From Acidithiobacillus sp. HP-2 (GTDB lineage Bacteria > Pseudomonadota > Gammaproteobacteria > Acidithiobacillales > Acidithiobacillaceae): DNA of 64,000 nt. The notes under the pieces were generated by a model, which was given only the letters and a program-made list of their open reading frames with translations, was not told the DNA's origin and did no database searches. The position numbers and the translations under genes were made by a program. Positions 27,542 to 35,972 of this stretch are shown in pieces; position 1 is the first letter of the stretch, and every line of letters starts with the position of its first letter. The stretch covers positions 62,001 through 126,000 of the forward strand of contig NZ_JACKZA010000012.1 of assembly GCF_015100155.1 (NCBI RefSeq), written 5' to 3'.

Positions 27542-28006
27542 TCAATAAATAGGAAATTCGGTTTTATCGATCATTTTCCGCAACACAAAGCTGGAATGCA
27601 CGCCAGTCACGCCTTCGATTCTGGTCAGGCGATTCAGTAAGAAATCCTGAAAGTGGGCCATGTCGCGCAGGACCACTTTCAACTGATAATCGGCATCGTG
27701 CCCGGTGATCAGATAACATTCCAGAACTTCGTCTGATTTTTTGATTTCTGCTTCAAAATGCTCAAAGCGTTCGGGGGTATGGCGGTCCATGCTGATGTGC
27801 ATCAGCACCATGAGTTCCAGCCCGATTTTTTCCGGCTGTAACAAGGCCACCTGTTTGCGAATGATGCCTGCTTCTTCCAGTGCCTGCACCCGGCGCAGGC
27901 AGGGGGAAGGGGAGAGGCCAATTTTTTCAGCGAGGCGCTGATTGCTCAGGCTGGAATCCTTTTGTAAGGCTTCAAGGATGCGGCGATCATACCGGTCCAG
28001 GGGCAT
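27542..28006 (-). CDS. Lrp/AsnC-family transcriptional regulator
   Basis: About 154 aa. The N-terminal HTH has LDRYDRRILEALQKDSSLSNQRLAEKIGLSPSPCLRRVQALEEAGII, and the C-terminal RAM ligand domain has LECYLITGHDADYQLKVV. It acts as an amino-acid-responsive regulator. ATG 28006 has TGGAGA upstream and gives the usual Lrp length; ATGs at 28027 and 28042 are alternatives. It is divergent from leuA across about 160 bp, which suggests control of leucine synthesis. Confidence 0.9.
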   Translation of the reverse strand: MPLDRYDRRILEALQKDSSLSNQRLAEKIGLSPSPCLRRVQALEEAGIIRKQVALLQPEKIGLELMVLMHISMDRHTPERFEHFEAEIKKSDEVLECYLITGHDADYQLKVVLRDMAHFQDFLLNRLTRIEGVTGVHSSFVLRKMIDKTEFPIY

Positions 28007-28055
28007 TTTGGGTTCTCCATTTTTCATGGCACAATATTCCATCTAAAAAAAGACC

Positions 28056-28069
28056 ATTATAGCAATAAT
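28056..28069. promoter_or_regulatory. Candidate operator in the lrp-leuA divergent region
   Basis: An AT-rich inverted repeat, ATTAT-AGCA-ATAAT, lies between the Lrp-family gene and leuA, about 50 bp from the regulator's start. Position and symmetry fit a regulator site; the match to the Lrp consensus is loose. Confidence 0.3.
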
Positions 28070-28168
28070 AATGCGCGAACAGCGGCGATAAAGTCAAAAT
28101 TCGCAAGCACCTGCCGGATAATGCCGCGTATAGTTCTCCCATCGTCTTGAGCAGGCAGGAGAGTCATC

Positions 28169-29869
28169 ATGAACAACTTTAATCATCGTCGTTATCGGGC
28201 TTTCCCGGCGGTTCACAAGCCGGATCGTCGTTGGCCCAACCGGCGCATGCATCATGCACCCATCTGGACCAGTGTGGATTTGCGCGATGGCAATCAGGCC
28301 TTGGTGTCGCCCATGAGTGTGGCCCAGAAAATGGAAATGTTCGATTTGCTGGTACGGATGGGGTTCAAGGAAATCGAAGTGGGTTTTCCCGCCGCCTCGC
28401 AGCCTGATTTTGACTTTGTCCGCAAAATCATTGAGGAAAAACGGATTCCTGAGGATGTGACCATCCAGGTTTTGACCCAGGCACGAGAAAATCTGGTTGA
28501 GCGTACTTATGCGGCTCTGCAAGGTGTGCAGCGCGCCATTGTGCATGTGTACAACTCGACCAGTCCGGCGCAGCGTGAACAGGTGTTTGGTCTGGATAAA
28601 GAGGGCGTCAAGGCTATTGCCGTGCGCGGTGCCGAGTGGGTAAAAGCCGGAGCGGCCCGTTTCCCGGAGACCCGGTGGACATTTCAGTATTCCCCTGAAA
28701 GTTTCAGCAATACGGAATTGGATTATGCCGTTGAAATCTGCGAAGCCGTGATGTCCGTCTGGCATCCTGAAGAGGGGCAGCCGGTTATTTTGAACTTGCC
28801 GGCTACAGTCGAATCCGCCATGCCCAACGTGTTTGCAGATCAGATTGAATGGTTTTGCGACCATTTGCGGGGACGGGAGCACGTTAAAGTCAGCGTGCAT
28901 ACCCACAATGATCGGGGATGTGCGGTGGCTGCAGCAGAATTGGCGGTGTTGGCGGGTGCTGACCGGGTTGAGGGGACCCTCTTCGGGAATGGTGAACGTA
29001 CCGGGAATATGGACATTCTCACCATGGCCATGAATTTGTATTCTCAAGGGCTTGATCCGAGGCTGGACCTGTCCATGGGGGAGGCCATCAGCAAAATTTA
29101 CACCCGTTGTACGGGAATGGCGGTTTCTCCCCGCCATCCCTGGTTTGGTGAACTGGTCTATACCGCATTTTCCGGCAGCCATCAGGATGCGATTCGCAAG
29201 GGCATCAATCACCGTCAGGGACAGGATGTGGCTGTTTGGGAGGTGCCTTATTTGCCTGTAGACCCTGCCGACTTGGGCCGCAACTATGAAGCGGTGGTGC
29301 GCATTAACAGTCAATCTGGTAAGGGCGGGGTCAGCCATGTACTGGAAAGGGATTATGGCATTTCCTTGCCGCGCTGGTTGGCTCAGGAGTTCAGTGCCGT
29401 TGTGCAGAAAGCGACTGAAGAGCAATCCGGCGAGATCACGGCGAAGCAAATATATGCCTTGTTTGAAAGTCATTTTGTGCAGCGCAATACCGACTGGCAG
29501 ATGCAACGCTACCGCTTGCAGCGTGAAGGCGAAAAGGTCATTGCCTCAGTGGTAATGGGCACGGAAGCGCATCCCCGCATTTTGCAAGGGAAGGGGAGTG
29601 GGGCCGTAGGGGCGCTGGTAGATGCCTTGATTCAGGGTGCTGGCATTTACGCCGAAGTGGAGCAATTTGATCAGCACGCCCTGGGAGCCGGGACTGGTGC
29701 CCGCGCCATGGCCTGCGCCCGGGTCGGTGTGGAATCCGCTGGAACCGCTTCAGCAGTATCTTTTGGTGAAGACACCACCGAAGCCGCCTTGCAGTCTGTG
29801 CTGAGTGCCATTGGTAAGGCGGGAGCGGTGGTTCGTCTTCATCAGAACGATGCGCAGAAACAGGGATGA
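28169..29869 (+). CDS. leuA: 2-isopropylmalate synthase (type 2)
   Basis: 566 aa. Condenses acetyl-CoA with 2-oxoisovalerate, the committing step of leucine synthesis. The catalytic TIM barrel has WTSVDLRDGNQALVSPM (metal-binding Asp), EVGFPAASQPDFDF, and the HxH metal site in KVSVHTHNDRG. GTLFGNGERTGNMD is the family signature, and the C-terminal allosteric domain contains GTEAHPRILQGKGSGAVGALVDAL. Residue order and length fit the long type-2 LeuA of actinobacteria and some proteobacteria. GGCAGGAGAG precedes the ATG. Confidence 0.95.
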   Translation: MNNFNHRRYRAFPAVHKPDRRWPNRRMHHAPIWTSVDLRDGNQALVSPMSVAQKMEMFDLLVRMGFKEIEVGFPAASQPDFDFVRKIIEEKRIPEDVTIQVLTQARENLVERTYAALQGVQRAIVHVYNSTSPAQREQVFGLDKEGVKAIAVRGAEWVKAGAARFPETRWTFQYSPESFSNTELDYAVEICEAVMSVWHPEEGQPVILNLPATVESAMPNVFADQIEWFCDHLRGREHVKVSVHTHNDRGCAVAAAELAVLAGADRVEGTLFGNGERTGNMDILTMAMNLYSQGLDPRLDLSMGEAISKIYTRCTGMAVSPRHPWFGELVYTAFSGSHQDAIRKGINHRQGQDVAVWEVPYLPVDPADLGRNYEAVVRINSQSGKGGVSHVLERDYGISLPRWLAQEFSAVVQKATEEQSGEITAKQIYALFESHFVQRNTDWQMQRYRLQREGEKVIASVVMGTEAHPRILQGKGSGAVGALVDALIQGAGIYAEVEQFDQHALGAGTGARAMACARVGVESAGTASAVSFGEDTTEAALQSVLSAIGKAGAVVRLHQNDAQKQG

Positions 29870-29895
29870 GCAAGGAGGGAGGCTAAATGGATCTA

Positions 29896-30669
29896 CTATC
29901 CGCCAAAGGCCTCCCAGGCCGTTCTGGCAATCAGGACCAGCACGACAACAATGAACAGGCGGCGTACAAAAGTAGTTCCATGCGTCATTGCCATGCGGGT
30001 ACCCATGAGACTGCCCAGCATGTTGCACATGGCCAGAAACAGGGCGAGATGCCAGAGCACATGATTTTTGCTGGCAAACAGAACCAGTGCCGCAAAATTT
30101 GACGAGAAATTGACTATTTTGGCGCTGGCGCTGGCATGTAAAAAATCAAAACCAAAGATGAGAATGAATACAAAAACCAGAAAATTACCGGTTCCAGGAC
30201 CCAGAAAGCCGTCATAAAAGCCGATGAGCAAGCCACCACCTATGCCCAGAAAAATGGCGGTCTTTTGGGAGAAACGGGGTTGATGCACCTGACCCAGCTG
30301 TCGGTTCATGAGGGTGTATATCAATACGCCAGCAAGCACAAAGGGCAGGGCACGGCGAAAATCGTCGCCATTGATACGAGTGACCATATCCGCCCCGATC
30401 AATGACCCCGTCAAAGACGCCAGGGCAGTTGGGAGAACGGTTTTCCAGGGGATGCGCACGCGCCGGACATAAGACAGGAAGGCGGCACCAGTTCCCCAGA
30501 TAGCGCCGGCTTTGTTGGTGCCGAGCAGCGTCGCCGGTGCGGTCTGGGGAAAGGTTGCAAAAAGAGCGGGCAGCAGGATCAGTCCACCTCCACCCACAAC
30601 AGCATCGACAAAGCCTGCAAATCCTGCGGCTAGTCCAAGGCCCATATCTGCAACGTTCAGAAACATCAT
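29896..30669 (-). CDS. TSUP-family permease (TauE/SafE)
   Basis: 257 aa with about 8 hydrophobic segments. It has the TSUP pattern GFAGFVDAVVGGGGLILLPALFA in the first half and the matching repeat GFYDGFLGPGTGNFLVFVFI in the second. The family exports or imports sulfite, sulfoacetate and related sulfur anions, which would suit a sulfur oxidiser. Substrate not determined. It starts 33 bp after the stop of the membrane protein gene on the same strand. Confidence 0.87.
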   Translation of the reverse strand: MMFLNVADMGLGLAAGFAGFVDAVVGGGGLILLPALFATFPQTAPATLLGTNKAGAIWGTGAAFLSYVRRVRIPWKTVLPTALASLTGSLIGADMVTRINGDDFRRALPFVLAGVLIYTLMNRQLGQVHQPRFSQKTAIFLGIGGGLLIGFYDGFLGPGTGNFLVFVFILIFGFDFLHASASAKIVNFSSNFAALVLFASKNHVLWHLALFLAMCNMLGSLMGTRMAMTHGTTFVRRLFIVVVLVLIARTAWEAFGG

Positions 30670-30702
30670 GAGGAGGATTTTTATAGGATCAGCAGAAAAT
30701 TT

Positions 30703-31536
30703 TCAGGCATGCGCCGCCGCAGTTTTCCGGGCCAGGACGGCGGCCTTTTTGGCTATCTGAGCGCCGGGCAGACCGAAAGTCTCGCGCACAAAACACCAGC
30801 CGTACAGCCCAACCAGTATCAATAAGGCCACCCCTACCAGGGATACCAGCAGTGCCGCAGCATAAGTATGCAAGCGTGCCGAAATGAAGGTGATGCACCC
30901 CTGTAGCAGCAGGCTGGCCAGCAAGAAAGCCAGCCAGACCCGAACATTGGCCAGCACAGCCTGGAATCCTGCCAGCAGGGCTAGATAGCCTCTCTGGGTG
31001 ATACCCGTGACAATGACGCCAACAGACAGCAGCAAAAATGCATTACCCAGCATGGTTTGTGCGGTACCAAGGGCATTGGTGATGAGCGAACGTAACCAGT
31101 CCGGCAGCTTTTGCCAGTCGGCAGATTTCAGATTGTGCAAAGTCGCCGCTGAGGAAATATGATCCTGACTGAATATACCCTGCAGATAATGCCGGAATAT
31201 CAGCATCAGCATCAGCAGTGCCGCAACCAGCAGGGCAATTTCCAGGATGAGCCGCAAGAGGGGCCACCAGGGTACGTCGCGAATGCTGCGGCCAACGTCG
31301 GTCAACTGCGTGCTACCCTGATGAATCGCCATGGCGACGGCAAATATAATTGCCATGACAATGCAGGAGATGGGAATACTCAGTACAAGCGGCTGCCAGG
31401 CTATATTCAGTAGCAATAGTACCAGATAAAGCAGCGCAAAAGACCGGGGCGAAGCACGCAGCAGAATCAGAGAATCCCGCCACCAGCGCAGCAGCCAGCC
31501 GGATTCAACGGGCTGTGGTTTAAGCGATGCAGCCAT
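30703..31536 (-). CDS. Conserved-type membrane protein of unknown function
   Basis: 277 aa with about six hydrophobic helices. It resembles DUF2189/BPSS1780-like bacterial membrane proteins in layout only: a positive N-terminus (WLLRWWRDSLILLRASPRSFALLY), a polar central loop and a long C-terminal helix pair, then a basic Ala-rich tail (AKKAAVLARKTAAAHA). ATG 31536 lacks a clear ribosome site and overlaps the end of the upstream ArfA-like frame by 17 bp. Function unknown. Confidence 0.65.
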   Translation of the reverse strand: MAASLKPQPVESGWLLRWWRDSLILLRASPRSFALLYLVLLLLNIAWQPLVLSIPISCIVMAIIFAVAMAIHQGSTQLTDVGRSIRDVPWWPLLRLILEIALLVAALLMLMLIFRHYLQGIFSQDHISSAATLHNLKSADWQKLPDWLRSLITNALGTAQTMLGNAFLLLSVGVIVTGITQRGYLALLAGFQAVLANVRVWLAFLLASLLLQGCITFISARLHTYAAALLVSLVGVALLILVGLYGWCFVRETFGLPGAQIAKKAAVLARKTAAAHA

Positions 31537-31738
31537 TATTAGATAGTGTGGAAGCAGAAAGGGGCCTACGCTGACGATGACGCATCGTCACGGTATGCCC
31601 CTCTCCCTGATGACCATTATTGCCACGATGTTTGACTTTGCGGTTGTAAACCGTCTGGTCTTTCTCGATACGGGTAGGGTGAACACCCAGACGCGGTTTT
31701 GGCCGTTTGGCCTGGCCATGTATTTTTTCTATTTTCAT
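31520..31738 (-). CDS. Short basic protein, possible ArfA-like ribosome-rescue factor
   Basis: 72 aa, very basic. Residues 22-42 include RIEKDQTVYNRKVKHRG, which lines up by eye with the ArfA core RVEKNKKGKGSYMRKGKHG of E. coli. The upstream KDNAxxALLxDPLF part of ArfA is not evident. A 43-nt near-perfect hairpin at 31560-31602 falls in codons about 46-60, after the basic core. This is the layout of arfA, where a hairpin truncates the mRNA and couples synthesis to failure of tmRNA. ATG 31738 has AGGAGA upstream. The last 17 nt overlap the next gene. Assignment is tentative. Confidence 0.5.
   Translation of the reverse strand: MKIEKIHGQAKRPKPRLGVHPTRIEKDQTVYNRKVKHRGNNGHQGEGHTVTMRHRQRRPLSASTLSNNGCIA
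31560..31602 (-). promoter_or_regulatory. Long hairpin inside the ArfA-like coding region
   Basis: Two 20-nt arms are symmetric about 31581. The inner arm TGACGATG (31572-31579) pairs with CATCGTCA (31583-31590) around a 3-nt loop, and the outer AGGGGC pairs with GCCCCT. 17 of 20 positions pair. On the minus-strand transcript it is followed by a weak U-rich stretch (TTTCTGCTT), so it could be a terminator or an RNase III target. Confidence 0.75.
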
Positions 31739-31850
31739 CAATATCTCCTGAATTCTCCAGAAACTGGACCTAGTCTAGCATGATCCGGGCAAGGATGAAG
31801 ATTACAGGTTTTAGGGGTAAATTTCTGCCATCGCTCCGTATTTCAGAAGC

Positions 31851-32627
31851 CTAAGGAATGAGCGTTATTTTTTCCAGCGACCACTGACCAGCCGCCCAAC
31901 GTCCAATGCAGGCTGCATCCGGGCTCCAGGCACCCAGCACCATTCGCCAGCCAGCGTCAGTGTGTTCCCAGACGGGGCGATGCGTATGCCCATGTACCAG
32001 CACATCAAAACCCTGCTCCAGGTGCTGATCCGCAATCCCGTGATGCAGAGCCGTCTGAATGGCCATAGGATGAGCGTCGGTGATATTCAGGGATTTTTTC
32101 TGGACTGCGCGAGTGCTTCCCCGCCGCAGGCCCGTCGCCAGTTTTTGCAACCAGGAGTAGGGGAGATTACCGACACTGAGACGCATCAAGGGATGGCGAA
32201 TCACCCGCCGAAAAATCTGATAGCGTCGGTCTTCCGTACAGAGCAGATCACCATGGGTGAGCAGGATATTTTGGGTATCCAGGCGCAAGGCCATCGGGTC
32301 GGGAATAGGAATAAGGCCAAAGGACGCGAGCAAGTTTTTGCTCAAGGCAAAATCCCGGTTGCCAACCATCACATAGACCCGAATACCTGCTGTAACCAAT
32401 TGCTGCAGGTTCGCAAACACTTCGGCGTAGGTGCTTTCCCGGGATTGATCGGCATGGACCCAGTAATCAAACAGGTCCCCGAGAATAAAAATAGCCTGCC
32501 CTTCTTTAGCCCGGGTTTCGCAAAACTGCTGAAAAAGCCGGGTCAGGGCAGGCTGCTGGGGGCTCAGGTGCAGATCAGAAATGAACCAGATCGGTCCGTC
32601 TTCAAAATCCACATCCAGATAGGGCAT
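31851..32627 (-). CDS. lpxH: UDP-2,3-diacylglucosamine diphosphatase LpxH
   Basis: 258-aa calcineurin-like pyrophosphatase of lipid A synthesis, cleaving UDP-2,3-diacylglucosamine to lipid X and UMP at the inner membrane. The metal motifs are WFISDLHLS, LGDLFDYWVH, GNRDFALS (the LpxH form of GNHD/E), LTHGDLLCTEDRRYQIFRR and HGHTHRP. ATG 32627 lies one base after the ppiB stop, so translation is probably coupled. The ppiB-lpxH pairing is common in proteobacteria. Confidence 0.93.
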   Translation of the reverse strand: MPYLDVDFEDGPIWFISDLHLSPQQPALTRLFQQFCETRAKEGQAIFILGDLFDYWVHADQSRESTYAEVFANLQQLVTAGIRVYVMVGNRDFALSKNLLASFGLIPIPDPMALRLDTQNILLTHGDLLCTEDRRYQIFRRVIRHPLMRLSVGNLPYSWLQKLATGLRRGSTRAVQKKSLNITDAHPMAIQTALHHGIADQHLEQGFDVLVHGHTHRPVWEHTDAGWRMVLGAWSPDAACIGRWAAGQWSLEKITLIP

Positions 32628-32628
32628 A

Positions 32629-33141
32629 TCAGGCCGTAGCGATACGCTCGCCCTTTTCAATGGTGACGGTTTCCTTGGGCACATCCTGGTGCATACCTTT
32701 ATTGCCGGTAGGCACTTTGGCGATTTCGTCCACCACTTCCATGCCGCTGACTACCTTTGCAAAGACCGCATAGCCCCAACCGGTACCCGAAGCGGCTTTG
32801 AAGTTGAGGAAATCATTGTCGGTCAGATTGATGAAAAACTGGGCTGTGGCTGAATGGGGATCGTTGGTGCGGGCCATGGCCAGAGTCCCGCGCAGGTTCT
32901 TCAAACCGTTTTCTGCTTCATTTTGAATGGGCGTATGGGTTTTTTTCTGCTGCATATCTGCCGTAAAACCGCCGCCCTGAATCATGAAACCGGGAATGAC
33001 CCGATGAAAAATCGTTTCATCAAAAAAACCTTCATCAACATAGCTCAAAAAGTTTTCGACCGTGTTGGGGGCCTTTTCGGCATCCAGTTCGATGATAATA
33101 TCGCCCTTGTTGCTGTGCAGTACGACTTGTGGATTGGTCAT
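32629..33141 (-). CDS. ppiB: Cyclophilin-type peptidyl-prolyl isomerase
   Basis: 170 aa. Cytoplasmic proline isomerase without a signal peptide. Cyclophilin active-site residues are in [13 protein letters not shown] (catalytic Arg), then [22 protein letters not shown] and [24 protein letters not shown] 33141 has CGAGGAG upstream. Between this gene and xseA (same strand, about 336 bp) lies a MITE-like palindrome, so the ppiB promoter probably lies in 33142-33281 or within that element. Confidence 0.94.
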   Translation of the reverse strand: MTNPQVVLHSNKGDIIIELDAEKAPNTVENFLSYVDEGFFDETIFHRVIPGFMIQGGGFTADMQQKKTHTPIQNEAENGLKNLRGTLAMARTNDPHSATAQFFINLTDNDFLNFKAASGTGWGYAVFAKVVSGMEVVDEIAKVPTGNKGMHQDVPKETVTIEKGERIATA

Positions 33142-33281
33142 GAAGACTCCTCGGGATTGCAGGGATCCACCCTGTTCAGAATAAATTCACCACTGGGTCA
33201 GCGGCAGCGAGTGAGAAGAGTAAAGCGTCAGCCTAGCTTTTGTCGATAGGCGCAAGCATCATGACGCAGGGCATTCATCCC

Positions 33282-33473
33282 AAAAACGGTGGTTGCCACG
33301 GGTGTTTTGCAGCGACTTTTGTTTCGCGCCGTTGTTGTTCTTGGCGAAATCCTGCGCCCGTCAGGAGAGCTGTTTGAGCCCGTAGGGCGAGTTCTCTCCT
33401 GACAGCAGGATGAGCCCTAGAACAACAGGCGAGGAATAATGGAGCAAAAAAACCCGTGGCAACCACCGTTTTT
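33282..33473. mobile_element. MITE-like palindromic element, 192 bp, 21-bp perfect TIRs
   Basis: Perfect 21-bp terminal inverted repeats occupy 33282-33302 and 33453-33473; the left begins AAAAACGGTGGTTGCC and the right is its exact complement. Similarity continues inward: GTTGTTCT pairs with AGAACAAC, and GTCAGGAGAG (33357-33366) pairs with CTCTCCTGAC, so the whole unit can fold into one long imperfect hairpin. It carries no transposase. ATTCAT occurs just outside both ends (33273-33278, 33476-33481) and might be a target duplication, though at unequal distance. The right end touches the xseA stop codon. Confidence 0.6.
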
Positions 33474-33477
33474 AGAT

Positions 33478-34827
33478 TCATGGATTCTCCGGGTCAGAAC
33501 GGGTCACTTCACAATGAATGCGGCCTCTAGCTAAAGTAGCTACCAGTTGTTCACCGGGATGGGTGTTCTGACTGTCGAAAATAACTTTTCCGGATGCATC
33601 CCGTAATACCGCAAAGCCTCTTTGCAATACTGCCAGAGGATCCAGCAAACGCAGTGCAGAAGTAGATTGCTGCTGGCGAAGGCCCGCTCGCTGCAAAATA
33701 TCGAGCATGACGGTTCCCAGATTTTTCTGGCTTTCGCGCAGTTGCTTTTCCAGAATCTGCAGACGTTGTCCTGGATCCTGGCGCGCTCGTCGCTCCTGGA
33801 GATAGGCGAGTTGCTGCGCTCGCGATGACAGCTGCAAGGTCATGGCTCGAGACAGGTTCTCACGAGCGAGTTGCAGGCGTCGTTGGGCCGCATCCAAACC
33901 TTCTCCAGGATGGCGCAGGCGCATCCGCAAAAAATCGAGGCGCTGGGATTCATCCTGCAGCTTTCTGAACATGAGTTTTTCAATCTGATGATGTTGAGTC
34001 TGAACTTTGGGAAGCCACTCGCTCCGATCAGGACTGACCGCTTCTGCAGCGGCGGTGGGAGTGGCCGCTCGTAGATCACTGGCAAAGTCCGCAATGGTAA
34101 AGTCAATTTCGTGACCAATTCCGGTGACTACCGGAATGCGCGAGGCACGGATGGCACGGGCCACCATTTCTTCATTGAAACACCAGAGATCTTCCGTGCT
34201 GCCACCACCACGGGCAAGAATCAGCACATCTTCGGTGCTGCGCGCATTGGCGCGCCCCAAGGCTTCGACAATCTGGCCGGCAGCCTGATCCCCCTGAACC
34301 AGTACCGGATAAACCATTATGGCGAGCAATGGCCAGCGTCTGGCCAGGGTTGCCCGGATATCCTGCAAGGCTGCGCCTGTCGCCGAAGTGATCACTGCCA
34401 CCCGTTGTGGCCATGCGGGTAGTGGGCGCTTTAAATGGGCTTCAAAAAGCCCTTCGGCTGCGAGTTTTTCTTTTAATGCCAGAAAACGCGCCTGCAAGTC
34501 ACCTTCACCGGCTTCCTGCAATTGCTCAATAATCAGCTGAAATTCACCCCGACCCTCATAGAGCGTAGGTTGTGCCAGCACCTGAATTTGCAGGCCGTTT
34601 CGTGGTTGCACCCGGCTATATGAATTTCGTTGCCGAAACATGGCGCAACGTACCTGGGCGCGACTGTCCTTGAGAGAAAAATACCAATGGCCAGAGCCCG
34701 GCGCACTGAAATTGGAAATTTCACCCTCGACGCGTAACAGCGGAAAATTGCCTTCAATAATTTCCCGGGCCGTACTGTTCAGTGCACTGACTGACAGCAC
34801 CGGCATAGATTCTTCAGAAATACGCAT
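33478..34827 (-). CDS. xseA: Exodeoxyribonuclease VII large subunit
   Basis: 449-aa catalytic subunit that degrades single-stranded DNA with XseB. It has an OB-fold N-terminus (VEGEISNFSAPGSGHWYFSLKD) and a catalytic core with RVAVITSATGAALQDI, LARGGGSTEDLWCFNEE and TGIGHEIDFTIADFASD. A coiled-coil region then leads to the C-terminal LDPLAVLQRGFAVL. ATG 34827 is preceded by GAGGTCGAGAC; ATG 34806 is an alternative. xseB lies 3.4 kb away on the other strand. Confidence 0.95.
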   Translation of the reverse strand: MRISEESMPVLSVSALNSTAREIIEGNFPLLRVEGEISNFSAPGSGHWYFSLKDSRAQVRCAMFRQRNSYSRVQPRNGLQIQVLAQPTLYEGRGEFQLIIEQLQEAGEGDLQARFLALKEKLAAEGLFEAHLKRPLPAWPQRVAVITSATGAALQDIRATLARRWPLLAIMVYPVLVQGDQAAGQIVEALGRANARSTEDVLILARGGGSTEDLWCFNEEMVARAIRASRIPVVTGIGHEIDFTIADFASDLRAATPTAAAEAVSPDRSEWLPKVQTQHHQIEKLMFRKLQDESQRLDFLRMRLRHPGEGLDAAQRRLQLARENLSRAMTLQLSSRAQQLAYLQERRARQDPGQRLQILEKQLRESQKNLGTVMLDILQRAGLRQQQSTSALRLLDPLAVLQRGFAVLRDASGKVIFDSQNTHPGEQLVATLARGRIHCEVTRSDPENP

Positions 34828-34957
34828 GTCTCGACCTCATCCCTTGACCCCATCCGTCCCGCGCTTTAAGGTCAGCATATAGCATTTTACTGTCATTCGG
34901 GATGGTCCCGTCTGCCGCGCGCGATTCTGCGCAATCCTGTTTACGAGAGGAGATAGC

Positions 34958-35335
34958 ATGGCTGTAGTGGAACTTACCCAGGAAAACTTTGAACAAATGG
35001 TTACCGGAAATGACATGGTTATTGTCGATTTCTGGGCTCCTTGGTGTGCGCCTTGCAAGGCTTTTGCCCCAACTTTTGAGGCTGCAGCCGAAAAATACCC
35101 GGATATTGTTTTTGGCAAGGTAAATACGGATGTGGAACAGGAACTGGGTGCTTCCTTCCAGATTCGTTCCATTCCCACATTGACCATTTTTCGTCAGCAG
35201 ATTGGTATTTTTTCCCAGGCTGGTTCGCTACCTGCCAGCGCGCTGGAAGAAGTTATCCAGCAGGCACTCGCGCTTGATATGGATAAAGTCCGTGAGGAAA
35301 TTGCCAGTCAACAGGGCGAAAACACCAGTCATTGA
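34958..35335 (+). CDS. Thioredoxin-family protein
   Basis: 125-aa cytoplasmic thiol-disulfide oxidoreductase. The active site is FWAPWCAPCK (Cys30, Cys33), with cis-Pro in RSIPTLTIF. The CAPC dipeptide differs from the CGPC of canonical TrxA, which tends to change the redox potential. A 15-20 residue acidic C-terminal extension (DMDKVREEIASQQGENTSH) goes beyond the fold. GAGAGGAG precedes the ATG. Divergent from xseA, convergent with the DUF3429 gene. Confidence 0.9.
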   Translation: MAVVELTQENFEQMVTGNDMVIVDFWAPWCAPCKAFAPTFEAAAEKYPDIVFGKVNTDVEQELGASFQIRSIPTLTIFRQQIGIFSQAGSLPASALEEVIQQALALDMDKVREEIASQQGENTSH

Positions 35336-35350
35336 GACGTTCACGCCGGC

Positions 35351-35785
35351 CTAAAAACCGGCGTATAACTGCAGTAGCAGTAATCCCAGCAGACTTATGA
35401 CTGCCGCAGTCAAGCCGCTACGCAACGGCAAAAACCAGCTTGGCAAGCTCAAGCGCTTGTTTATGCGATAATCGGCGAACCACTGTGCGATAAAGCCCAA
35501 AATCAGCAGGACCAGCGCTACGGGTGCTGACCACCATAAAGCAAAAAACCCCCATAATGCCGGAATAACACTCCACATCATCAACATGGGTGCGTCATCG
35601 CTGTGTTCACGGTTCATGGCCAGGCCCCAGTGAATGGCACCAAGAAAACTGAGAATAATAGCGGCGTACATATTACCCAAAGTTAAAGCCACCACACCGT
35701 AACCTTTCCAGAATCCCAGATTGGCAAGAATAAGGGGAATGATTCCTGCCCAACCGAGTATTCTCGCCATACGCATGCTATCCAT
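35351..35785 (-). CDS. DUF3429 membrane protein
   Basis: 144 aa with about five TM helices. The run GWAGIIPLILANLGFWKG, then AAIILSFLGAIHWGLAM and FIAQWFADYR, fits DUF3429, an uncharacterised family. ATG 35785 is chosen because translation from 35869 would add a polar stretch in another gene's frame. It overlaps the stop of the small TM protein by 8 bp, so the two are probably coupled, downstream of tonB. Confidence 0.78.
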   Translation of the reverse strand: MDSMRMARILGWAGIIPLILANLGFWKGYGVVALTLGNMYAAIILSFLGAIHWGLAMNREHSDDAPMLMMWSVIPALWGFFALWWSAPVALVLLILGFIAQWFADYRINKRLSLPSWFLPLRSGLTAAVISLLGLLLLQLYAGF

Positions 35786-35951
35786 GATGACTGTCCTTGG
35801 CTGAAGGGGAAGCACTGGAAGCCGTCGCTGCAGTACCAATACCTTTCGGTTGAATGTTGGTAAAACCAATCACGACCAGAGCGACCATGGCGGCTGCCCA
35901 CAGCACCAGAAACAGCGCGAATAACAGCGGGCCAACTTTTCGTTTTTTCAA
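35778..35951 (-). CDS. Small single-TM protein (57 aa, TTG start)
   Basis: Open from TTG 35951, with GAGGAG 7 nt upstream, to the stop at 35778. The sequence begins MKKRKVGPLLFALFLVLW, continues as one TM helix to about residue 30 (ALVVIGFTN), then has a Ser/Ala-rich tail ending KDSHHG. Basic N-terminus, single helix and good ribosome site support a real gene. It lies 21 bp after tonB and overlaps the DUF3429 start. Function unknown. Confidence 0.6.
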   Translation of the reverse strand: MKKRKVGPLLFALFLVLWAAAMVALVVIGFTNIQPKGIGTAATASSASPSAKDSHHG

Positions 35952-35972
35952 GGGATTCTCCTCATCAGTAAA

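Noticed and set aside
28094-29506. Long minus-strand frame (470 codons) opposite leuA
   Set aside because: Antisense shadow of a conserved LeuA; composition reflects complementary codons.
33275-33481. 68-codon minus-strand frame with a signal-like N-terminus
   Set aside because: It lies almost wholly inside the MITE-like palindrome, has no ribosome site of its own, and its sequence follows from the inverted repeat.
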